Origin: an uncultured Actinomycetes bacterium | GTDB lineage: Bacteria; Actinomycetota; Actinomycetes; Nanopelagicales; Nanopelagicaceae | Assembly (NCBI GenBank): GCA_903850565.1 | Contig: CAINLV010000100.1 | Location: 1-50,508 of the forward strand | Direction: 5' to 3' | DNA: 50,508 nucleotides | Shown: piece by piece, positions 45,717 to 50,508 of the stretch | Layout: each line of letters opens with the position of its first letter | How positions within the stretch are numbered: position 1 is the stretch's first letter | The notes under the pieces: model-generated | What the model saw: only the letters and a program-made list of their open reading frames with translations | Databases searched by the model: none | What the model was told of the DNA's origin: nothing | Translations under genes and position numbers: made by a program

Positions 45717-46976
45717 TTAATACTCGTTCGCGATAAATAATTTCTGAGCTGGGAATTTAGTAAGAATATGGACTCCCGTATCGGTGACCACTACTTCCTC
45801 TTCGATGCGCGCTGCCGAAACACCATCTGACGCCGGGCAATATGTTTCAAGTGCAAAAACCATTCCGGGTTTGATCTCAATAGGATTATCCAGACTATTA
45901 AGCCGAGAAATAATTGGACGTTCGTGAAGTCCCAGGCCTAAGCCGTGACCAAATTGCAGACCGAAGGCCGCTAATTCATTAGCAAATCCGAAGTCTTCCG
46001 CTTTTGGCCAAACCTTTGCGATGTCATCGGTACCTACGCCGACCCGAACCGTATCGATGGCCGCATCCATCCATTCTCGAGCTTTTGTATAAGCATCGTG
46101 TTGGCTTGTGGTTGCACTTCCAACTGCAAACGTTCGGTAGTAGCAGGTGCGATAACCATTAAAGGAATGGATGATGTCAAAGAAGGCTTGGTCGCCAGGT
46201 CGAATTATCCGGTCGGTAAAATTGTGGGGATGTGGATTGCAGCGATCGCCAGAGATCGCATTGATGGCTTCTACTTGATCCGAACCCATCTCATAGAGTC
46301 GTTTATTGGCTAGCGCCACTATTTCGTTTTCTCTGATGCCGGGCTTGAGAACATCGACGATATTTTGGTACACCCCATCAACCATCGCTGCGGCTTGATT
46401 GAGCAACATGATTTCATCCACGGATTTGATGACGCGGGCATCAAGCATTAATTGCTGGCAATCTACAACTTTTAAACCTTGTCGTTGCATCTCAAAGAGA
46501 AATGCTGGTTCGACAATATCCACTCCAACTGGCAGATGTGCTACGCCAGCATCCTCCAGTAAACCTTTAATTTCCTTGATTGCTGATTCCATCAATCCGG
46601 CCGAAGGCGCAACAGCACCACGCATACCCAACATTCCGGGACGGTTGTTTTCTTTGGCCAGCCAGGGTGAATACATTTGATGATGACGAACCGCGGAACC
46701 AAAATCCCAAAGCATTGGCTCACCTGCGCGAGTCAGCAATGCATACCGAGTCATCTTGTCGCCCAGAGCTCCACCGATCCAAGTCTGGGTTGTGTAGCGA
46801 ATGTTGTAGAAGTCAAAAAGTAGAAAGGCGCCACACTCGCTGGATTCCAATGAGGCCTTTGCACGCCCGATTCGATATTTGCGAAGGCGGTCAAAATCTA
46901 CTCGGGACTCGTAGTCGACGCCCATATGACCTGGCGCTTGAAGTTGAGCAGTTGGAACGGCTTTACGGTCACTCAT
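45717..46976 (-). CDS. M24-family hydrolase (Xaa-Pro peptidase/creatinase-like)
   Basis: A pita-bread-fold protein of 419 aa related to aminopeptidase P, creatinase and DMSP lyase DddP. Metal ligands: first Asp in FFDIIHSFNGY; His in FGHGLGLGLHERP; Glu in FALETYCP and EEEVVV. The second Asp (normally 11 residues after the first) is Cys in GYRTCYYRTF. This Cys variant may be typical of its subfamily, so it may be a lyase or creatinase-type amidinohydrolase instead of a peptidase. Start at 46976 overlaps the upstream dehydrogenase stop by 8 nt. It forms an operon with that gene, facing the LacI operator. Confidence 0.8.
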   Translation of the reverse strand: MSDRKAVPTAQLQAPGHMGVDYESRVDFDRLRKYRIGRAKASLESSECGAFLLFDFYNIRYTTQTWIGGALGDKMTRYALLTRAGEPMLWDFGSAVRHHQMYSPWLAKENNRPGMLGMRGAVAPSAGLMESAIKEIKGLLEDAGVAHLPVGVDIVEPAFLFEMQRQGLKVVDCQQLMLDARVIKSVDEIMLLNQAAAMVDGVYQNIVDVLKPGIRENEIVALANKRLYEMGSDQVEAINAISGDRCNPHPHNFTDRIIRPGDQAFFDIIHSFNGYRTCYYRTFAVGSATTSQHDAYTKAREWMDAAIDTVRVGVGTDDIAKVWPKAEDFGFANELAAFGLQFGHGLGLGLHERPIISRLNSLDNPIEIKPGMVFALETYCPASDGVSAARIEEEVVVTDTGVHILTKFPAQKLFIANEY

Positions 46977-47916
46977 CTTTGGATACTTCCAATCCACTAA
47001 TGACTTTCGTATTTTCCGATTCGATCTCATAGCCGCTTCGACGAGCTTGTTCCTTAATCAAGACCGCGAAGTCTTCGGTTAAGTAACCTGCCCCTCCTGC
47101 CGATGCAATCAACTGCGAAGTCGCCGATGCCAATGGCATTGGAACTTTTAGATCATGTGCAGCTGCTAGACCCAAATCAAAATCTTTGCTTAATAGCGGA
47201 ATTGTGAACGTTGCGGCGAAATCCAAATTAACTAGCGCTGGGGATTTGTATCGGGAGAAAGTTGATCCCATCACTGAATCGTTGAGGAACTCCAGGAATG
47301 CCGCTCTACTGACACCACCACGTTCGGCAAGAACGGTGATTTCAGCGAGCGCTTGAATCACTATTCCTAGGTACACGTTGTGTGCGATCTTCACTAGTCG
47401 GGCAACTTCACCCTCGCCAACCCAAGTCACTCCATGTCCAAAGGTTTCTAGAAGTGGTTTCACATCTTCAAAACTTGCTCGGGGTCCGGAAACTGCCACA
47501 GTTAATTTCCCAGCGGCGATGACGGCTGGATTGCCACTAACTGGAGCAGCCAGAAATGTTGCGCCTTTTTCTTCGGCAGCGGCCCGAACTTTGGCCGATA
47601 CTTCTTCAGAGACGGTGGATGAGTCCACAATAATTTTTGGAGCTTTGCCTTCGACGGTCAGGAGGCCGTTCTCACCATAAATTACCTGCTCAAGATCTTT
47701 TGGCGCTGAAACCATAATGAAGACGACATCTAGCCCAGCCAAATCCTTGGGATGATCCACGATTTTGGCGCCTTTAGCTGTTAGCGGTTCGGCCTTGGCT
47801 CTAGTGCGGTTGTAGGCGGTGAGGTCATAGCCGGCATCTAGCAATCGGGTGGCCAGCGCATAACCCATTCGTCCAGTGCCAATCCAACCAAGTTTGAGTG
47901 AGTTAGAAGAAGTCAT
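46969..47916 (-). CDS. 3-hydroxyisobutyrate dehydrogenase/tartronate semialdehyde reductase-like
   Basis: A beta-hydroxyacid dehydrogenase (315 aa) that oxidises or reduces a small hydroxyacid with NAD(P). It opens LGWIGTGRMGYALATRLLDAGYDLTAYNRT, the Rossmann signature, followed by FIMVSAP, APVSGNPAVIAAGKLTVAVSG and the catalytic Lys in RLVKIAHN. AGGGAG lies 6 nt before the ATG. It is divergent from lacI with an operator between them and co-transcribed with the M24 hydrolase, so it likely handles that enzyme's product. Confidence 0.87.
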   Translation of the reverse strand: MTSSNSLKLGWIGTGRMGYALATRLLDAGYDLTAYNRTRAKAEPLTAKGAKIVDHPKDLAGLDVVFIMVSAPKDLEQVIYGENGLLTVEGKAPKIIVDSSTVSEEVSAKVRAAAEEKGATFLAAPVSGNPAVIAAGKLTVAVSGPRASFEDVKPLLETFGHGVTWVGEGEVARLVKIAHNVYLGIVIQALAEITVLAERGGVSRAAFLEFLNDSVMGSTFSRYKSPALVNLDFAATFTIPLLSKDFDLGLAAAHDLKVPMPLASATSQLIASAGGAGYLTEDFAVLIKEQARRSGYEIESENTKVISGLEVSKDE

Positions 47917-47940
47917 GCTGCGCTCCCTACCGTTGGATTA

Positions 47941-47954
47941 TGCAATCGATTGCA
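47941..47954. promoter_or_regulatory. LacI-family operator between the dehydrogenase and lacI
   Basis: TGCAATCGATTGCA is a perfect 14-bp palindrome with the central CG of LacI-family sites. On the minus strand TTGACG (47989-47994), an 18-nt spacer and AATAAT (47965-47970) put the transcription start just before it, so the operator blocks the dehydrogenase operon. It could also serve lacI. Confidence 0.82.
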
Positions 47955-48010
47955 GAATAGTCGCATTATTCGCCCATTTATAGGCTCTCGTCAACCTATA
48001 GCCAGGGCAG

Positions 48011-48016
48011 TATCGT
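48011..48016 (+). promoter_or_regulatory. -10 box for leaderless lacI-type gene
   Basis: TATCGT lies 6 nt before the ATG at 48023, with no ribosome site. Confidence 0.55.
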
Positions 48017-48022
48017 TGAACA

Positions 48023-49036
48023 ATGCGCAATCGAGTAACTCTGGCCGATGTGGCCAAGATAGCCGGGGTTAATCCTGGGACCGTTTCGCGCTCGTTGAAC
48101 CCACAAACTGAGAATCAAGTTAATAAAGAGACAGTCCGGAAGATTCGCAAAATTGCCAAGGAATTGGGCTACACCCCCAACACCGTTGCCCGAGGTTTGC
48201 GCACCCGAAAGTCCCTGACCATCGGTGTTGTGATTCCCGATTTAACCAACCCGATCTTTCCGCCCCTTGTTCGAGGAGTAGATAGCTATTTACTTCCCCG
48301 AGGATATTCGGCCTTGATTGTCAATTCTGATGGAAACGTTGACACAGAATTAGTCTTGATCAACTCACTTATGGAGCGACAAGTCGATGGTCTGATTATC
48401 GCAACCGGCCATGGCGGCGACGAAATGCTCAAGGATTTTCATACTCGTGGTGTGTATGCAGTTATGGTTAATCGCGAATCTCCCGGGGTTCCATATCCAA
48501 CTGTTACTGGTGATGATGGGGCTGGAATCAGTGCTGCTATTGAACATTTGGCCGCATTAGGACACACGGAATACATCCACTTAGCTGGTCCTTCGGATTC
48601 TTCAACTAGTAAAATTCGAGCACATACATTCACGATTGAGTGCAAGCGGTTGGGGTTAAACGGAAAAATAATCAAGACCACCGCGTACTCCATTGAAGCT
48701 GGACAAACAGCGATGGATAAATTCCTAGATCACAAACCTTCGCCCTTTACCGCCATCGTCGCGGGAAACGATCTTTTAGCACTAGGTGCCTACCATTCCC
48801 TAAGAACTCACGGTTTAAATTGTCCGGACGATGTTTCAGTTATCGGATTTAACAACATGCCATTTACCAACGACTTCCAACCACCGATGACAACAGTAAA
48901 TGTTCCTCATTTTGATATGGGAGTTGAGGCAGCCCGGCTCTTGCTGAGCCAATTTGAAGATGAAGAGAGCGCTCCAGTGAAAGTGACCCTGCCCGTTTCG
49001 CTAATTATCCGAGAATCCACGGCTCTGAAAAAATAA
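48023..49036 (+). CDS. LacI-family transcriptional regulator
   Basis: A 337-residue repressor. The helix-turn-helix VTLADVAKIAGVNPGTVSRSLN starts at residue 4 and the hinge helix reads TPNTVARGLRTRKS, which contacts the central CG. The ligand domain TIGVVIPDLTNPIFPPLVRGVDSYL is the ribose-binding/LacI fold. It recognises, by location and palindrome form, TGCAA(T/A)CGATTGCA (47941 and 49092). Its inducer is the unknown substrate of the Liv-type transporter or a product of it. Confidence 0.93.
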   Translation: MRNRVTLADVAKIAGVNPGTVSRSLNPQTENQVNKETVRKIRKIAKELGYTPNTVARGLRTRKSLTIGVVIPDLTNPIFPPLVRGVDSYLLPRGYSALIVNSDGNVDTELVLINSLMERQVDGLIIATGHGGDEMLKDFHTRGVYAVMVNRESPGVPYPTVTGDDGAGISAAIEHLAALGHTEYIHLAGPSDSSTSKIRAHTFTIECKRLGLNGKIIKTTAYSIEAGQTAMDKFLDHKPSPFTAIVAGNDLLALGAYHSLRTHGLNCPDDVSVIGFNNMPFTNDFQPPMTTVNVPHFDMGVEAARLLLSQFEDEESAPVKVTLPVSLIIRESTALKK

Positions 49037-49059
49037 CTTTTGCGTTACCTCTGAAACCC

Positions 49060-49105
49060 TTGACAACGACCCGAATTCGGGCAAAGGTTACTGCAAACGA
49101 TTGCA
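49060..49105 (+). promoter_or_regulatory. Promoter region with second LacI-family operator and 12-bp palindrome
   Basis: TTGACA (49060-49065) is followed by CCCGAATTCGGG (49070-49081), a perfect 12-bp palindrome in the spacer. TGCAAACGATTGCA (49092-49105) differs from the first operator by one base and would cover the start site of the transporter operon. The -10 box is poor. Confidence 0.75.
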
Positions 49106-49160
49106 TAAACCTTTTTGGGGCAGTCGTGGTCGCACTTGCTTATCACTTACGGGGGTAACA

Positions 49161-50420
49161 ATGGAGTTTCGAAGCAGCAAGTTAGCTACATCTAGTACAT
49201 CAATGAAGCGCCGAGCAGTGTTCGCAGGGGTCATCTCTGTAGCGCTCCTATCCGCTTCGCTCGTTACATCTTTCGGACCAACAGCAAACGCTGCTGGAAC
49301 ATTGAAGATTGGCGTCTCACTTTCCCTAACTGGAGACTTTGCCGATTCTGGCACCGCGGCTCAAAAGGGCTACCTCCTCTGGCAATCAGAGGTCAATAAA
49401 AAGGGCGGAATCCTTGGACGCAAAGTTTCGATCAAGATCGTCAACGACGCATCCAGTCCTGATCAGGTAGTCACCAATTACACCAACCTGATTACTCAAT
49501 CCAAAGTCGACATCGTCATGGGACCTTTCTCGAGCCTGCTCACGATCCCTGCATCTCGCGTTGCTAAGCGCTATGGATATTCATTTATTGAACCTGCCGG
49601 AGGCGGACCAAAGGTTTTCCTCGAGAAGAATCCAAACCTCTTCTTTGTCCAACCTGCAGCTACAACTAAGGGTGGCGATATTTTCGCTGATTACATTCTC
49701 TCCTTGCCAGCAGCACAGCGTCCAAAGACGGCTGCCTATGTGAAACTTGATGATCCGTTTGCCGCCCCATTGGCAGATAACATCAAGGCTCGTTTTGAAG
49801 CAGCTGGGATCAAGACTGTTTACGACCAGACATACCCTTCTGAAACTGCAGATATGACTCCAGTAATTTCTGGTGTTGCCACTGCAAATCCAGATGTCGT
49901 TGTTGGCGGAACTCAAAATGCTGATGCTTTTGCGCAAGTAAAGGCAATGATTCAACTTAAGCTCAATCCAAAATTCCTCTTCCTTTCAAATGGTGCTAAC
50001 GCTCCAGTTGAATTTCCAAAGCAAATCGGTATTAAGAACACCGAGGGAATTTTCACAAGCGCCGACTGGTACCCACAGTCAACCGTCCCTGGCTCTGCTG
50101 CCTTCATCAAGGCATACATTGCAATGTACAAAGGAACTGCCGAAGATATCGACCCAACTTCCGCAGAAGCTTTCTCCGCTGGAACATTGTTAGAACTCGT
50201 TGCAAAGAAGACCGGAAAGATCGATAACAAGACGATCATCGCGACTTTGCACAAGGGTTCATGGCCTACTCTGGTAGGAAATCTCAGCTGGAATGCATAC
50301 GGCGAACCACAAGGTGCATACCTGCTTACGGAATGGATTGGTGGTCATCTAAAGACTGTCTATCCAGCCGCAACGGCTCAACACGCTCCAGTTATTCCGA
50401 AGCCAGCCTGGGTCGGATAA
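49161..50420 (+). CDS. Liv-type ABC transporter substrate-binding protein
   Basis: An extracellular binding protein of the Peripla_BP_6 (LivK/AmiC) family. The signal peptide covers RRAVFAGVISVALLSASLVTSFGPTANA; the mature domain starts TLKIGVSLSLTGDFADSGTAAQKGYLLWQSEVNKKGGILGRKV, and AYVKLDDPF and SNGANAPVEFPKQI are family-typical. The ATG at 49161 has GGGGG-rich sequence 6 nt upstream. It binds a small amide or amino-acid-like ligand. A permease starts 41 nt after it, and the LacI operator controls it. Confidence 0.9.
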   Translation: MEFRSSKLATSSTSMKRRAVFAGVISVALLSASLVTSFGPTANAAGTLKIGVSLSLTGDFADSGTAAQKGYLLWQSEVNKKGGILGRKVSIKIVNDASSPDQVVTNYTNLITQSKVDIVMGPFSSLLTIPASRVAKRYGYSFIEPAGGGPKVFLEKNPNLFFVQPAATTKGGDIFADYILSLPAAQRPKTAAYVKLDDPFAAPLADNIKARFEAAGIKTVYDQTYPSETADMTPVISGVATANPDVVVGGTQNADAFAQVKAMIQLKLNPKFLFLSNGANAPVEFPKQIGIKNTEGIFTSADWYPQSTVPGSAAFIKAYIAMYKGTAEDIDPTSAEAFSAGTLLELVAKKTGKIDNKTIIATLHKGSWPTLVGNLSWNAYGEPQGAYLLTEWIGGHLKTVYPAATAQHAPVIPKPAWVG

Positions 50421-50461
50421 CGGGAAATCCAGAAGATCAGATTAAGTAGAGAGCCAATACC

Positions 50462-50508
50462 GTGCATCAAGTAATTCAAGCACTGATTTTAGGTTCCCTA
50501 ACCGGAGG
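50462..50508 (+). CDS. LivH-like ABC transporter permease, 3' truncated by the window end
   Basis: GTG at 50462 opens MHQVIQALILGSLTGG, the usual start of a LivH-type permease membrane helix. Only 15 codons are visible before the window ends. It follows the binding protein, in the normal order of Liv operons. Confidence 0.72.
   Translation, partial: MHQVIQALILGSLTG

Overview
The window looks like one contig end from a planktonic actinomycete. The markers are a GuaB1-type IMPDH-family protein, actinobacterial cta and cyd respiratory clusters, an MprF/LysX C-terminal domain, Gly-rich GT39 and DUF4012 proteins, and many genes with a TANNNT -10 box only 6-8 nt before the start codon (leaderless mRNAs). 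Base composition is moderate rather than high-GC and genes are tightly packed with many ATGA overlaps. This suggests a streamlined freshwater lineage such as the Nanopelagicales (acI) or a relative; that placement is inference. The first 52 bases are not biological: they match an Illumina P7/index/read-2 adapter.

Layout. 53-6.8 kb: truncated lysyltransferase domain, GT39 transferase, guaB1, a secreted repeat-tailed protein and ctaG. 7-11 kb: cupredoxin-like gene plus ctaC-ctaD-ctaE (aa3 oxidase). 11-18 kb: a hipA remnant, then SCO and cydDCBA-type genes on the minus strand (bd oxidase cydA-cydB-cydD-cydC with SCO at the end). 18-24 kb: transporters (NCS1 permease, two related MFS proteins), GNAT, DUF3224, galU. 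24-27 kb: a trypsin-fold pseudoprotease and glutamate dehydrogenase. 26.4-35 kb: an exopolysaccharide and cell-surface block (LMW phosphatase, tyrosine kinase/chain-length protein, DUF4012, OmpA-like protein, polyprenyl sugar-phosphate transferase, gmd, fcl). 35-38.8 kb: mscL, a 36-residue Lys-rich protein, a secreted protein, a GAF-LuxR regulator, SHOCT and an unusual Fic protein. 38.9-43.5 kb: two tandem PLP decarboxylases and small membrane or secreted proteins. 43.5-45.7 kb: a structured RNA/leader candidate ending in an intrinsic terminator just before a PQQ-type sugar dehydrogenase, then an eRF1-like small protein. 45.7 kb to the end: an M24 hydrolase, a 3-hydroxyisobutyrate dehydrogenase-like enzyme, a LacI regulator and a Liv-type ABC transporter, linked by two nearly identical LacI-type palindromic operators.

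How the genes work together. Two terminal oxidases (aa3 and bd) sit back to back. The 26-35 kb block would make and export a surface polysaccharide containing a GDP-fucose-derived sugar, with a kinase/phosphatase pair controlling export. The last 5 kb reads as a self-contained uptake and catabolism regulon for an unknown small molecule. The best candidates for something undescribed are the 43.5 kb RNA element, the LacI regulon, and two proteins that keep an enzyme fold but have lost catalytic residues (Fic at 37.7 kb, trypsin-like protein at 24.1 kb).
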